Source of the DNA: Micromonospora okii | GTDB taxonomy: Bacteria > Actinomycetota > Actinomycetes > Mycobacteriales > Micromonosporaceae | Direction: 5' to 3' | Length of the DNA stretch: 56,837 nt | NCBI RefSeq assembly: GCF_020884795.1 | Contig: NZ_BBZF01000014.1 | Location: 591,592-648,428 of the forward strand | Part shown: positions 17,637 to 27,441 of the stretch, piece by piece | How the letters are laid out: each line of letters starts with the position of its first letter | How positions within the stretch are numbered: the first letter of the stretch is position 1 | Program-made: the position numbers and the translations under genes | The notes under the pieces: model-generated | Database searches by the model: none | The model's input: only the letters and a program-made list of their open reading frames with translations | What the model was told of the DNA's origin: nothing

Positions 17637-20600
17637 TCACCAAAGATAGTTGTACAGGCCCATGTAGTCGTTCAAGATTCCGGCGTACGCCAGGTTGCCC
17701 GCCTTGTTGGGATGGAACGCCTCCATGCTGACCTTCTGCACCGGATCGCCGTCGCCATCGTCGATCAGGTCGGGGAAGGACGGGCCGTTCACGTAGTAGT
17801 CGCTGCCGCAGACGGTGTGCCCCGTGAAGGCGCCTCGGGCGTCCATGCCGTGGACCTTGTTGGCCGCGTCCGAGGGCAGCACGTTCGTGACAAGCCAGTC
17901 GGACATCTGATTCAGGAAGATCGTCTCGTTCCAGGAGAAGCCGCCGGTCAAGCCGGGCAGCACGACGCCGAGTTCACACTGCGGCTCGAACAGGTGCGGG
18001 TACCCCATGACGAAGATGCGGGCGTGCGGCGCACGCAGTCGAACCTGCCGGACGATCTCCTGAACGGACGCCTTCACCTCGTTCTTGATCAGGTTTTCCT
18101 GGCTTGTCCGCAGGTCATCGTCGTCACCGTCCATAATGTAGTTGCCGTCGCCGCACTCGAGAGCGGTGACGCAGGCTGTGGCGACCTTCGTGAAGCGCGC
18201 GTCGTTGCCCCCGATCGAGAACATCACCGCTGTAGTGTTGGCGTTGATAGATCCCTGGTCGATTTGGCTGATTTCGCCGTACTGGCCTTCGACCTGCTTC
18301 CCCTGCCACTGACCGTTCGGAACCAGGCTCGGGCTCATCACGTTGTGGGCCCGGGCGCCGCTGCACGCCATGAACTGCGCGTCGATGGCCGTGTTGTGGT
18401 CGGCCGCCAGGCTGGCGATCGTACCGGGCGCACCCGGGATGGTGGCCTTCTGGGACCAGGCGTTCGGGCTGCGCCGGCAGGAGTTCCGTAGTTCCGGGCC
18501 GTCGTCGCCGTACTGGTCGCTCACCCGGGTGTAGTCACCGCTGCCCTCGCCCGAGGAGTACGAGTCGCCGAGCGCGACCACGAAGTGCCGGGGTTTGCTC
18601 GGCAGCGGCTGGACCGCGATGGCGTCCCAGGCGATGTCCTGCACGCCAGTGCCGTCCAAGGTGAAGTTGCTCAGTTCCACCTTCGGGGTGCCCGTGCCGG
18701 TGAAATCGAAGACGCCCAGGTTGACCCACTTGTTCGACTCCCACTGGGTGGGGATTGTCCGATGCTCCGTGGTGCCGTTCGGGCGACGGACGAGGTACTT
18801 CGCCTGCCGGGTGTGCGCACCGTGGTCGGGCAGGTGCACCCACACGCGCGTCCACGCGTTCGTCGGGTTGATCGTCCAAGTGCCGGTGATCCGGTAATTG
18901 GGCTTCTCCGCCTGCTTGTAGGTGTGAGTGAACCAGAAGTGACCGCCGAATCCCGCGCCGATCTGGTGGAAGTCCACCTTTCCCGGCGTCACCATATCGC
19001 CGTTGAACTGGGTGTACGTGGCAAAGTTCAGGCCGAAGGTGCCACCCCTGGTATACGTGGGCGTACAGCCTTCCGCGCCGAGCGGAACGGTCGTGCTGAT
19101 GTCGTCGATGATCCGCGCGCCGCTGGGTAGCCCGGCCACCTTGCACGTCCCGTCGCCGTTGATTGGCGTGGGATGAATGTTCTCCCCCGGCTCCGCGTAC
19201 GGGCGGGGCTCCACGCTGGTGTAGGTGCGGCGCTCTACCCCACATTTCGCGACGCAACTGGCCCAGGTGACGGGGCCGTGCCACCAGCACTTCAGGTCGT
19301 CGCGCTGGCACGCCCCGGCCTTCGTGGTCGGGTAGTCGCCGGGCACCTTCGGTGGCAGCGTCTCGTCACAGGTGTTGACGGTCGGCTCGCAGAACGTGTA
19401 GCGGGCGGGCTGCCCGCCCGACGGCGTACCCGGCGACCAGGCCGGCTGGTACGTCGGCTGATACTCCTCTTCCTCGTAGTTGTAGCGGATGAGCGACGTG
19501 TAGGCGAAGCCGGTCACCCGCTCCGGGTACGACCAGTGATTGGGGTGCTTGGCGTTGTCGTACCCGATCTCGTCATCGACGATCAGGTGACCGTTCGAGT
19601 CGTAGACGTCCAGCGGCGCGGTGAGGAACATCAGCCGGTCCGCGGGATAGTCGGTGTTGGCGGGGTTGTTGGACCACCCGACGCCGTAGGGCGCCGACGG
19701 GTTCTGGGGGTTTTGGGGGTAGAAGCCGGTGTTGTACGCCCAGATGGCGAACCACCAGTTCTCCAGGTACTTCGGGTCCCCGTCGTTGGCGATCAGACCC
19801 GCGCTGCGGGTCTGATTCCACTTGTCCTGGAGGATGCGCAGACTTGCGGAGACGTTGACGGCGTAGTCCGTCGCCACCGCCTTCTGCTTCGTCGCGTCCC
19901 AGGTCACTCCAGCGATCACCTGGTTGGTGTCGGAGCGCTTCATCCCCGACGTGACCTGACCGGCACCGTAACCACAGTCCGTGTGTGCCCAGTCGATGAA
20001 CTCGTAGTTCGGGTCTTCCAGGTCCAGCCCGTAGTAGCCGAGGCTGGTCAGCGGGTTGCCCACCGAGGCGTCCACGGCGTGGCGGCTGGCCTGCCAGAGG
20101 TTCGACTCCTGCGCGAGGATGCCCAGGAAGATCTGCGCGGGCACGTTGCCGCCCCCGGAGAGGGCCATGGACGGGAACATCCCCTGCGGGGAGTACGCCG
20201 ACATGCCGTTGTTGTTCCAGTTGGCCGGCCGCTGGAAGGTCAGCATCCCACGCACCGCCAAATCCGCCGCCCACTCCATCTGTCGCACGGTCGGCTGATA
20301 GACCTGCAACTGCGGATCGTTGCGGGACACCGCGCAGGACCGGTCCGGGTCGTCCGGCACATTGGGGTAGGCCGTGGAGGCGGTGGCCCGAGCGCCAGGC
20401 TCCGCCGACTTCACAGTCAGGCCGGTCAGGGCCGGCGACAGCCGGCGCCCCGCGCCACTGTCCTGCGGCCGCACCGTGAACGCCAGTGAACTGCCGTTCG
20501 CGGTGCGGCGGGCGGAGATCTCCACCTGATCCGCCTGGCCACCGTCCGGCCTGTCCGTCCGCCGCCCGGCGGCCTCGCGACCGGTGGTCGCCCGCGACAC

Positions 20601-21635
20601 CACCAGCGCGCCGGTCGTGGACACGTCGCTGTCCGGGAGACCGTCGATCGCCGACCAGCCGGCTGGCAACTGCCCGGCGACCCGCACCTCCGCCCGCCCG
20701 CCGACCGCGAAGACCCGCCCACCCGCGCCGGCCCGGAGCTTGATCTCGCCCTTCGGCACCGAGCCGTGGTCGCTGGTCCTACCGCCGCTGAAGCGCTTGA
20801 GCTCGGTCTGTCCGTTCCGAACGACCTGGAAGGCCACTGCGTCGCGGCCGTCGGCTAGCAGGCGGAACGGGCTGGCCGCCGCGGTCGCCACGGCGGTGAC
20901 CCTGCCTTTCGCGCCAATCCGTACCAGGTTCAGGCCCTTGGAGCCGATCAGTTTGCCGTCCACCGGCAGGGTGGAGGTGATCTGACCAGCCGCCCGCACC
21001 GCGCGGAGCGCCCGGGTCGGGTGCGCCGCGTCGACGGTGCCGATCCAGGTTTGCGCCACTGTGCCGGGGCGGGCAGGCATCTCCAACCGCGACAACACCG
21101 CCTGCTCGCCGGCTCCGCAGCCCGGGTTGTGGTAGGCGAGCGAAACCCGTTCACGCAGCTTCGTCACCGCGCCGGTCTTCAGGTCGACGATGGCGGCGAA
21201 GCCGCCGCGCTGCATGAGCGGCTCCCGGTTTGTGAACGTCCGGGGGCCATAGACGACCACGGCGCGTCGACCGGAGCCGGTGACGCAGGCCTGGCCGATC
21301 CACTGGTCCGCGTCGAAGCCGGGCTCGGCGAGGGTCGCCGCCGTGCGCCACGCGTACGCCTGCGCCTCGTCGGCGACGAGCAGATGCAGCCCGGTAGCGT
21401 CACTGGAGGTGGTGACGGCCCGGTCCGTGGAGCGGCGCCAGGCAGCACCGAGGCGTGCGTCGGGGTCACGTACCCGGTCGGGGTGGGCCGGCGCTCCGGC
21501 CCTTCCCGCGTCGGCGGTTGACGTCGTGCCGGGCTCGGGCGGCCCGCCGGGAGGCTTGGCGGTCGCGACGGACGGCAGGGACAACGCCGTGGTGGCACAG
21601 AGGAGCGCCACCACGGCGGCTGTGGATCGCTTCAT
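17637..21635 (-). CDS. Large secreted protein: lysozyme-like + golvesin-like + SGNH hydrolase
   Basis: The 1332-residue protein starts at ATG 21635 (GAGGTGA ribosome site) with a signal peptide MKRSTAAVVALLCATTALSL ending near SVATA. Residues about 30-440 hold repeated beta-type segments. At about 500-560, ILAQESNLWQASRHAV and CGYGAGQVTSGM match the catalytic Glu and Gly-Gln elements of lytic-transglycosylase/lysozyme-like folds. A Cys-rich stretch follows (CWWHGPVTWASCVAKC). Residues about 910-1010 resemble a golvesin/carbohydrate-binding domain (RITGTWTINPTNAWTRVWVHL). The C-terminus is an SGNH hydrolase: GDSYSSGEG (Ser about 1024), SIGGNDARF and AFHPNKAGN (catalytic His). It probably acts outside the cell on peptidoglycan or polysaccharide esters. 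Local G+C appears lower than in neighbours. Confidence 0.8.
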   Translation of the reverse strand: MKRSTAAVVALLCATTALSLPSVATAKPPGGPPEPGTTSTADAGRAGAPAHPDRVRDPDARLGAAWRRSTDRAVTTSSDATGLHLLVADEAQAYAWRTAATLAEPGFDADQWIGQACVTGSGRRAVVVYGPRTFTNREPLMQRGGFAAIVDLKTGAVTKLRERVSLAYHNPGCGAGEQAVLSRLEMPARPGTVAQTWIGTVDAAHPTRALRAVRAAGQITSTLPVDGKLIGSKGLNLVRIGAKGRVTAVATAAASPFRLLADGRDAVAFQVVRNGQTELKRFSGGRTSDHGSVPKGEIKLRAGAGGRVFAVGGRAEVRVAGQLPAGWSAIDGLPDSDVSTTGALVVSRATTGREAAGRRTDRPDGGQADQVEISARRTANGSSLAFTVRPQDSGAGRRLSPALTGLTVKSAEPGARATASTAYPNVPDDPDRSCAVSRNDPQLQVYQPTVRQMEWAADLAVRGMLTFQRPANWNNNGMSAYSPQGMFPSMALSGGGNVPAQIFLGILAQESNLWQASRHAVDASVGNPLTSLGYYGLDLEDPNYEFIDWAHTDCGYGAGQVTSGMKRSDTNQVIAGVTWDATKQKAVATDYAVNVSASLRILQDKWNQTRSAGLIANDGDPKYLENWWFAIWAYNTGFYPQNPQNPSAPYGVGWSNNPANTDYPADRLMFLTAPLDVYDSNGHLIVDDEIGYDNAKHPNHWSYPERVTGFAYTSLIRYNYEEEEYQPTYQPAWSPGTPSGGQPARYTFCEPTVNTCDETLPPKVPGDYPTTKAGACQRDDLKCWWHGPVTWASCVAKCGVERRTYTSVEPRPYAEPGENIHPTPINGDGTCKVAGLPSGARIIDDISTTVPLGAEGCTPTYTRGGTFGLNFATYTQFNGDMVTPGKVDFHQIGAGFGGHFWFTHTYKQAEKPNYRITGTWTINPTNAWTRVWVHLPDHGAHTRQAKYLVRRPNGTTEHRTIPTQWESNKWVNLGVFDFTGTGTPKVELSNFTLDGTGVQDIAWDAIAVQPLPSKPRHFVVALGDSYSSGEGSGDYTRVSDQYGDDGPELRNSCRRSPNAWSQKATIPGAPGTIASLAADHNTAIDAQFMACSGARAHNVMSPSLVPNGQWQGKQVEGQYGEISQIDQGSINANTTAVMFSIGGNDARFTKVATACVTALECGDGNYIMDGDDDDLRTSQENLIKNEVKASVQEIVRQVRLRAPHARIFVMGYPHLFEPQCELGVVLPGLTGGFSWNETIFLNQMSDWLVTNVLPSDAANKVHGMDARGAFTGHTVCGSDYYVNGPSFPDLIDDGDGDPVQKVSMEAFHPNKAGNLAYAGILNDYMGLYNYLW

Positions 21636-21728
21636 GGTCACCTCAAGCAGAAGAGGGAATATCTGCAGCAGGCTGACAGATCCCGTCATCGCGGGGTCAC
21701 CGCTCAGTCATCTACGGTGGAGACGAGC

Positions 21729-21758
21729 GTGCCCGGCCGGGGCTTCCCGGCCGGGCAC
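21729..21758 (-). terminator. Terminator hairpin of the nucleoside ABC operon
   Basis: Perfect 12-bp arms (21729-21740 and 21747-21758) with a 6-base loop lie 16 bases past the second permease stop. This isolates the importer operon from the SGNH gene. Confidence 0.7.
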
Positions 21759-21773
21759 GGAAGCGACCAGGTC

Positions 21774-23054
21774 TCAGCCCTTGACGTACGGCTTGCCGCT
21801 GGCGGCCGGCGCGCGGACCTTGCCGACGAGCCCGGCCACGGCCAGCATGGTCGCCAGGTACGGCAGCATGGCCAGGAACTGGCTCGGGATGCTGCTGCCG
21901 ATCGCGCCCAGGTACGTGCCGAGCTGGTCGGCGAAGCCGAAGAACAGCGCCGCGAGCAGCGCCCCCGTCGGGCTCCACCGGCCGAAGATCAGCGCGGCGA
22001 GGGCGATGAAGCCCTTCCCGCCGATCATGTTCTTGGTGAACGAGTAGAGCGCCAGCGTGTAGGACGCGCCGCCGATGCCGGCCACCACGCCCGCCAGCAG
22101 GACGTTGCGGTAGCGCAGCCGCAGCACCTTCACGCCCAGCGTGTCGGCGGCGGTCGGGTGCTCGCCGACCGACCGGGTGCGCAGCCCCCACCGGGTGCGG
22201 TACAGCGCAATGTGGATCACCAGCACCAGCAGCAGGCCCAGGTAGAGGAAGATGTTGGCGCGGAACAGCGCCGGCCCCACCACCGGGATGTCGGAGAGCA
22301 GCGGGATCTCCCAGCTGCTGAACCGGGGCGCGGAGTTGTACCGCGCCGCGTCCGGCTGCATCAGCCGCTCGTAGAGGAAGCCGGTGACACCGACGGCCAG
22401 CAGGTTCAGCACGATGCCCATGACCACCTGGTCGACCAGGTAGCGGATGGCGAACACGGCGAGCAGCAGCGAGATGAGCGCGCCGCCGATCGCGGCGGCG
22501 ACCAGGCCCACCCAGACGCTGCCCGAGATGCTGCCGAACAGGGCGCCGCTGAACGCGCCCATCAGCAACTGCCCCTCGATGGCCACGTTGACCACGCCGG
22601 AGCGCTCGCAGAGCACGCCGGCGAGGGCGCCGAAGATCAGCGGCAGGGCCAGGACGAAGGTGCCGCGCACCATGTTGACCAGCGGCATGAAGTTGCGCCC
22701 CTCGGGGGCGGCCGACACCTGCCAGCACAGGAAGGACAGCACGAAGGCGACCAGCCCGACGCCGAGCAGCGCGGTGAACCAGCGCTTCGGCACCCCGGCC
22801 ATCAGGGCCGCGCCGGCCGCCGCGGCGACGACGCCGAACAGGATCGCGCCGAGCGTGCCGTTGATCTCCAGCGCCGCGCCGCCCTCGGTCTCGCTGAGGG
22901 TGAAGCGGGCCGACCGGTCGGTGGCGAGCGCCCCGAAGAGCACCGTCGCGATCACCCCGAGCGCCACCAGCACGGCGCCGATCTTGCGGGTGCGGGTCCA
23001 GAAGCCCTCGTCGACCTGGGCCACGGCGACGTCCGGGACAGCCATGGTTGACAT
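21774..23054 (-). CDS. Nucleoside ABC transporter permease 2 (BMP-type)
   Basis: The 426-residue inner-membrane permease belongs to the BPD-transp-2 class (ribose/branched amino acid type), with about ten helices. NMVRGTFVLALPLIFGALAG and the loop ERSGVVNVAIEGQLLMGA contain the EGxxL region that contacts the ATPase. It pairs with the permease encoded just upstream (6-base gap) and with the dual-NBD ATPase and BMP lipoprotein. The N-terminal 25 residues are a cytoplasmic tail; an alternative start is ATG 23045. Substrate is most likely purine/pyrimidine nucleosides, supported by the salvage enzymes nearby. Confidence 0.9.
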   Translation of the reverse strand: MSTMAVPDVAVAQVDEGFWTRTRKIGAVLVALGVIATVLFGALATDRSARFTLSETEGGAALEINGTLGAILFGVVAAAAGAALMAGVPKRWFTALLGVGLVAFVLSFLCWQVSAAPEGRNFMPLVNMVRGTFVLALPLIFGALAGVLCERSGVVNVAIEGQLLMGAFSGALFGSISGSVWVGLVAAAIGGALISLLLAVFAIRYLVDQVVMGIVLNLLAVGVTGFLYERLMQPDAARYNSAPRFSSWEIPLLSDIPVVGPALFRANIFLYLGLLLVLVIHIALYRTRWGLRTRSVGEHPTAADTLGVKVLRLRYRNVLLAGVVAGIGGASYTLALYSFTKNMIGGKGFIALAALIFGRWSPTGALLAALFFGFADQLGTYLGAIGSSIPSQFLAMLPYLATMLAVAGLVGKVRAPAASGKPYVKG

Positions 23055-23060
23055 GAGTCG

Positions 23061-24332
23061 TTACCAGCCCTTCGCCAGGCTCGTCTGCAACCGGGCGGCG
23101 CGGGCGGCCCGGAGCTGGAAGATCGCCTTCACCAGGGCCGGCGCGGCGATGAAGATGACGATCAGCGCCTGGAGCACGGTCACCAGCTCCAGCGAGATCC
23201 CCGAGTACGACTGCATCCGGTTGCCGCCGGCCTGCAACGCGCCGAACAGCAGCGCGGCCAGCAGCACGCCCCACGGCTTCACCCGGCCGAGCAGGGCCAC
23301 CAGGATGCCGTCGAACCCGATCTGCGCGATCACGAGCGGGGTCAGCGCGTTCGCCGTCGAGCCGAGCACCATCTGGCTGCCGCCGAGCCCGGCGAGCAGG
23401 CCGGCGATGGCCATCATCAGCACGTACGTCTTCGGCACGCTGATGCCGGCGGTGCGGGCGGCGGCCGGGTTGGCGCCCACCGCGCGCAGCTCGAAGCCGA
23501 ACGTGGAGCGGTTGAGCAGCCAGGCGACGAGCCAGGTGGCCAGCACCGCCAGCAGGATGCCGGCGTGCACCCGCAGGTTGTCGCCGAGCAGCCGGGGAAG
23601 CTGGGCCGAGGACTCGACGGGCTTGCTGATCGCGTCGGCCCGGGTCGTGTTCTGCACGCCGTCCTGGACGATGACCCAGGACAGGAAGTACAGCCCGACG
23701 TAGTTGAGCATGATCGTGTTGATCACCTCGTGGGCGCCGGTGCGCGCCTTGAGGATGCCCGGGATGAAGCCCCACAGCGCGCCACCGAGCGCGCCGGCGA
23801 CCAGCGCCACGATCAGGTGCAGCACGGGGGGCAGCGGCAGCAGGAAGCCGGCCAGCGCGGCGAGGACGACGCCGACCGTGGCCTGGCCCTGCGCGCCGAT
23901 GTTGAACATGCCGCCGCGGAAGGCGAGCGCCACCGACAGGCCGGTGAAGACCAGCGGCGCGGTGTACGTGAGCGTCTCCGAGATCGGGGTGAGCGCCGCG
24001 GTGAAGCCGGACGCCTCCGGGTCGAAGACGGCACCCTTGAAGAGGTTCGCGTACGCCTCGCTGACCACCGTCCAGCTCGCGTTCAGCGCGTCCGACGGGC
24101 GGGAGGTGAGGTAGCCGTAGGTGCCCAGCACGTCCGGGTCCGAGACGATGATCAGCACGGCGCCGACGAGCATCGCCAGCACCACCGCGAGCACCGTGAC
24201 GGTGACCGTGTTGGCGGCCCAGAGGTTGTCCAGGAACAGCCGGCCCAGGGACGGGCGGGGCTCCGGTTCGGGCTGCTTGGGCGCGGTCGCCGCCTCCTCG
24301 GCGGGCAGGCTCGCCACGTTGACCTTGCTCAT
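23061..24332 (-). CDS. Nucleoside ABC transporter permease 1 (BMP-type)
   Basis: The 423-residue permease has an N-terminal cytoplasmic Pro/Glu-rich tail, then about nine to ten membrane segments. [20 protein letters not shown] is the EAA-like cytoplasmic loop of this class, and [20 protein letters not shown] is a family hallmark of YufP/NupP-type nucleoside permeases. ATG 24332 overlaps the ATPase TGA (ATGA), so translation is coupled. It forms the membrane channel together with the next permease. Confidence 0.92.
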   Translation of the reverse strand: MSKVNVASLPAEEAATAPKQPEPEPRPSLGRLFLDNLWAANTVTVTVLAVVLAMLVGAVLIIVSDPDVLGTYGYLTSRPSDALNASWTVVSEAYANLFKGAVFDPEASGFTAALTPISETLTYTAPLVFTGLSVALAFRGGMFNIGAQGQATVGVVLAALAGFLLPLPPVLHLIVALVAGALGGALWGFIPGILKARTGAHEVINTIMLNYVGLYFLSWVIVQDGVQNTTRADAISKPVESSAQLPRLLGDNLRVHAGILLAVLATWLVAWLLNRSTFGFELRAVGANPAAARTAGISVPKTYVLMMAIAGLLAGLGGSQMVLGSTANALTPLVIAQIGFDGILVALLGRVKPWGVLLAALLFGALQAGGNRMQSYSGISLELVTVLQALIVIFIAAPALVKAIFQLRAARAARLQTSLAKGW

Positions 24333-25903
24333 GCCTTGTCCTCGCTACCAGGGGCAGGGACCGGGGTCGCCGCGTCGTCCGCGGGCCCGGCGGCGGCGTC
24401 GGGGGTGATGCCCGCCATCAGCAGGCCGATCTCCTCGCGCGGGGTGTCCGGGCCGACGATGCCGATGATCCGGCCCCGGTACATGACCGCGACCCGGTCG
24501 GCCAGGTTGAGCACCTCGTCCAGCTCGCTGGAGACGACCATGACGGCGGTGCCCACGTCCCGCTCCCGGATCACCCGGGAGTGGATGAACTCGATGGAGC
24601 CGACGTCGACGCCGCGGGTCGGCTGGGCGGCGATGAAGAGCTTCAGCGGCCGGGACAGCTCCCGGGCCACGATCACCTTCTGCTGGTTGCCGCCGGAGAG
24701 GTTGCCCGCCGGCGTGTCGGCCGACGGCGTGCGCACGTCGAACTGCTCGATCCGCTCCCGCGCCGACTTCTCGATGGCGTCCGCCCGCAGCGACAGGCCC
24801 TTGCCGAACGGCGGCCGGTCGTAGATGTCCAGCACCAGGTTCTCCGCGACGCTGAACTCCTTGACCAGGCCGTCGACGCTGCGGTCCTCGGGGACGTAGC
24901 CGACCCCGGCGCGGAGCACCCGCTTGGTCGACCAGCCGTGCACCTGCTCGCCGTCGAGGGTGACCGTGCCGGCGAGGACCGGCCGCAGCCCCATGACCGC
25001 CTCGATCAGCTCGGTCTGCCCATTGCCCTGCACGCCCGCCACGCCGAGCACCTCGCCCGCGTGCACGGTCAGGTCGACGCCGTCGACGGCGCGGATCTGC
25101 CGGTCGTCGTCGACGACCAGGCCGGTCACCTCGAGGATCGGCCTGCCGGGGGTGGCCGCCTGCTTGTCCACGGTCAGCCGGACGCTGCGGCCCACCATCA
25201 GGGCGGCCAGCTCGTCGCGGCTCGCGGTCGGGGCGGCGGTGCCGACGGTCTTCCCGCGCCGGATCACGGTGATCCGGTCGGCGATGGCCTTGACCTCGCC
25301 GAGCTTGTGGGTGATGAAGACGATCGACTTGCCGGCGGCCTTGAGCGACCGCATGACGATGAGCAGCTCCTCGGTCTCCTGCGGGGTGAGCACCGCCGTC
25401 GGCTCGTCGAGGATGAGCAGGTCGACGTCGCGGGTGAGGGCCTTGACGATCTCCACCCGCTGCTGGATGCCGACCGGCAGGTCCTCGATCACCGCGTCCG
25501 GGTCGACCCGCAGGTTGTACCGCTCGGAGACCTCGGCGACCTCGCGCCGGGCCCGCCGCCGGTCGAGGAAGCCGGCGAGGCCGCCCTTGACCTGCTCTGC
25601 GCCGAGCATGACGTTCTCGGCCACGGTGAAGACGGGCACCAGCATGAAGTGCTGGTGCACCATGCCGATCCCGGCCGCGATGGCGTCGGAGGGGCCCCTC
25701 AGCTTCAGCGGCGTGCCGTCGACCAGAATCTCGCCCTCGTCGGGGTGGTAGAGCCCGTAGAGCACGTTCATCAGGGTCGACTTGCCCGCGCCGTTCTCGC
25801 CGAGCAGGGCGTGGATCTCCCCGGGCTCCACCGTCAGGTCGATGTGGTCGTTGGCGACCAGATCACCGAACCGCTTGGTGATGCCGCGCAGTTCGAGTCT
25901 CAG
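24329..25903 (-). CDS. Nucleoside ABC transporter ATPase with two nucleotide-binding domains; probable CTG start
   Basis: The protein has 524 residues from CTG 25903. The first domain has GENGAGKST (about 35-43), a degenerate signature VGIQQRVEI and Walker [16 protein letters not shown]. The second has a weakened P-loop (GVQGNGQTE), an intact [15 protein letters not shown] and a Walker B ending FIAAQPTRG, where Gln replaces the catalytic Glu. This asymmetry is normal in RbsA/NupO-type ATPases. Family members begin '[13 protein letters not shown]'; that position is CTG here, 5 bases after AGGAGG. The only upstream in-frame alternative noted is GTG 25990, which adds 29 Pro/Arg-rich residues. 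The enzyme energises nucleoside uptake. Confidence 0.92.
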   Translation of the reverse strand: MRLELRGITKRFGDLVANDHIDLTVEPGEIHALLGENGAGKSTLMNVLYGLYHPDEGEILVDGTPLKLRGPSDAIAAGIGMVHQHFMLVPVFTVAENVMLGAEQVKGGLAGFLDRRRARREVAEVSERYNLRVDPDAVIEDLPVGIQQRVEIVKALTRDVDLLILDEPTAVLTPQETEELLIVMRSLKAAGKSIVFITHKLGEVKAIADRITVIRRGKTVGTAAPTASRDELAALMVGRSVRLTVDKQAATPGRPILEVTGLVVDDDRQIRAVDGVDLTVHAGEVLGVAGVQGNGQTELIEAVMGLRPVLAGTVTLDGEQVHGWSTKRVLRAGVGYVPEDRSVDGLVKEFSVAENLVLDIYDRPPFGKGLSLRADAIEKSARERIEQFDVRTPSADTPAGNLSGGNQQKVIVARELSRPLKLFIAAQPTRGVDVGSIEFIHSRVIRERDVGTAVMVVSSELDEVLNLADRVAVMYRGRIIGIVGPDTPREEIGLLMAGITPDAAAGPADDAATPVPAPGSEDKA

Positions 25904-25914
25904 CGCAACCTCCT
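25901..25914 (-). promoter_or_regulatory. Ribosome binding site deciding a CTG start
   Basis: On the minus strand AGGAGG is followed by TTGCG and then CTG AGA CTC GAA CTG (LRLEL). The spacing is optimal for CTG as initiator; the TTG overlapping the spacer is out of frame and leads at once to TGA. Confidence 0.55.
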
Positions 25915-26042
25915 GGGGTGCAGCGATGGGGCGGCGGGGGCCGCTGTCGGGCCGGGCTTGGGATGGTGCGGATCGGCCGCCCCGACCCACGCGGGTTCCC
26001 TGTCCCCGCGTACGTCGAGGCGGCCGGTCGTCAGGCGTGGGG

Positions 26043-26091
26043 TCCGCCGGCCCCCGCGGTCGGTGTTCGCACCGCGGCGGGGGCCGGCGGA
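26043..26091 (-). terminator. 15-bp hairpin between the BMP lipoprotein gene and its ATPase gene
   Basis: Perfect arms (26043-26057 and 26077-26091) start 5 bases after the lipoprotein stop codon. There is no U-tract. It probably stabilises the lipoprotein mRNA and lowers read-through into the ATPase and permeases. Confidence 0.65.
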
Positions 26092-26095
26092 GCGG

Positions 26096-27184
26096 TCACT
26101 TGGTCGGCTGGGCCTTCGAGGTGACCGTGACGGTGCCGGCGGCGATGTCCGCCTTGAGCTTCTCGACCTCGGCCTTCAGCTCGGCCGGGACCTTGCTGTC
26201 GAACTCGTGGTACGGGGCGAGCGCGACGCCGTCGTTGGCCAGGGTGCCCACGAAGCCCGGGTTGGCCTCCAGCTTCGTGCCGCCGGCGGCCTTCGTCACG
26301 GCCTCCTGGACGGCGTCCGCGATGTTCTTGACCACGGTGGTCAGCAGCGCCGGGCAGTTCGGGGTGCTCTCGCAGCCGTCGGCGTCGACCCAGATGGCCG
26401 AGAACTTGCCGCCGGAGGCCTGGGCCGCCGCGGTGGTGCCGAGGCCCGCGCCGCCGGCGACCGGCATGATGATGTCCGCGCCCTGGGCGACCAGGGTGTC
26501 GGAGACCTTCTTGCCCTCGTCCTGCTTCTCGAAGGAGTTGGTGAAGGAGCCCTTCTGGGTCTCCTTGTTCCAGCCCAGCAACTGGACGTTCTTGCTCTTG
26601 ACCTTGTTGTAGTGCGCGACGCCGTCGGCGAAACCGTCCATGAAGATGGTCACCGGCGGGATAGGCAGGCCGCCGTAGGTGCCGACCTTGCCGGTCTTGC
26701 TCATCCCGGCGGCCAGGTAGCCGGCCTGGAAGGCGGCCTGGGCGGTGTCGAACTGCATCGGGTAGACGTTCGCCTCCGCCGGCTTCGAGTCGACGATGGC
26801 GAACTGCTGGTTCGGGTTGGCCTTCGCGATCTTGGAGGTCGCGTCGGTCATCAGCCCGCCGACGGCCAGGATGAAGTCGCACTTCTGGTTGACGAACCCG
26901 GTCAGGTTGACCTCGTAGTCCGCCTCGGCCTTCGACGCGACGTACTTGACGTCGATGTTGCTGTTGGCCTTGTTGGCCTCCTGCAGGCCCTTCCAGGCGG
27001 AGCTGTTGAACGACTTGTCGTCGATGCCGCCGACGTCGGTCACCATGCAGGCGGTGTACTTCTTGGCGCCGGTGCCAGCGGCGTTGTTGTCGTCCTCGGG
27101 GGCCTCACCACACGCGGCGGCGCCCAGCACGAGCCCACCCGCCACGAAGGCGGAGGCGATCCGCATCCCACGCACAGAGCGCAA
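26096..27184 (-). CDS. BMP-family nucleoside-binding lipoprotein
   Basis: The 362-residue substrate-binding protein of the importer starts at TTG 27184, placed 5 bases after GGAAGGAG; ORF-upstream codons lack this site. The signal peptide MRSVRGMRIASAFVAGGLVL ends in LGAAAC with the lipid-bearing Cys near 25. TACMVTDVGGIDDKSFNSSA is the classic opening of BMP/Med/PnrA proteins, and DFILAVGG, YLAAGMSKTGKVGTYGG and ADIIMPVAGGAGLGT follow in order. The protein sits on the outer face of the membrane and delivers nucleosides to the permeases. The first gene of the importer operon. Confidence 0.93.
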   Translation of the reverse strand: MRSVRGMRIASAFVAGGLVLGAAACGEAPEDDNNAAGTGAKKYTACMVTDVGGIDDKSFNSSAWKGLQEANKANSNIDVKYVASKAEADYEVNLTGFVNQKCDFILAVGGLMTDATSKIAKANPNQQFAIVDSKPAEANVYPMQFDTAQAAFQAGYLAAGMSKTGKVGTYGGLPIPPVTIFMDGFADGVAHYNKVKSKNVQLLGWNKETQKGSFTNSFEKQDEGKKVSDTLVAQGADIIMPVAGGAGLGTTAAAQASGGKFSAIWVDADGCESTPNCPALLTTVVKNIADAVQEAVTKAAGGTKLEANPGFVGTLANDGVALAPYHEFDSKVPAELKAEVEKLKADIAAGTVTVTSKAQPTK

Positions 27185-27332
27185 GACGTCTCCTTCCCAT
27201 TGCACACCGCTCTGCGCGGTGGCAGCCCTTGAGCCGGCCTGCTTTCGCGCCGCCGGCGTCCCACGTTACGGACGGGAGCGTACGCCCGCGCCCACCCACC
27301 GGCCGACAATCGTGCACGACTGTTGAGTGCCT

Positions 27333-27348
27333 GTTACCCCTACGTAAC
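27333..27348. promoter_or_regulatory. Inverted repeat upstream of the nucleoside importer operon
   Basis: GTTAC-N6-GTAAC lies about 150 bases before the lipoprotein start in the A+T-richest part of the gap 27185-27441. It may be an operator or part of a promoter; symmetry is the only evidence. Confidence 0.3.
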
Positions 27349-27441
27349 CCTTGGGTGGGGCAGATCACTCCGCACGCCGACGGCCGGCCCGGCAGGCGTC
27401 ACGGGCGTCCCGTTTCCGCGACCGTTCCCCCGGTCGGCGCG

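Noticed and set aside
25904..25990. GTG 25990 as the start of the ATPase
   Set aside because: It would add a 29-residue Pro/Arg-rich extension absent from the family and place the strong AGGAGG inside the gene; not fully excluded.
27185..27441. Riboswitch before the nucleoside importer
   Set aside because: No recognisable purine or other aptamer core; only a short inverted repeat is visible.
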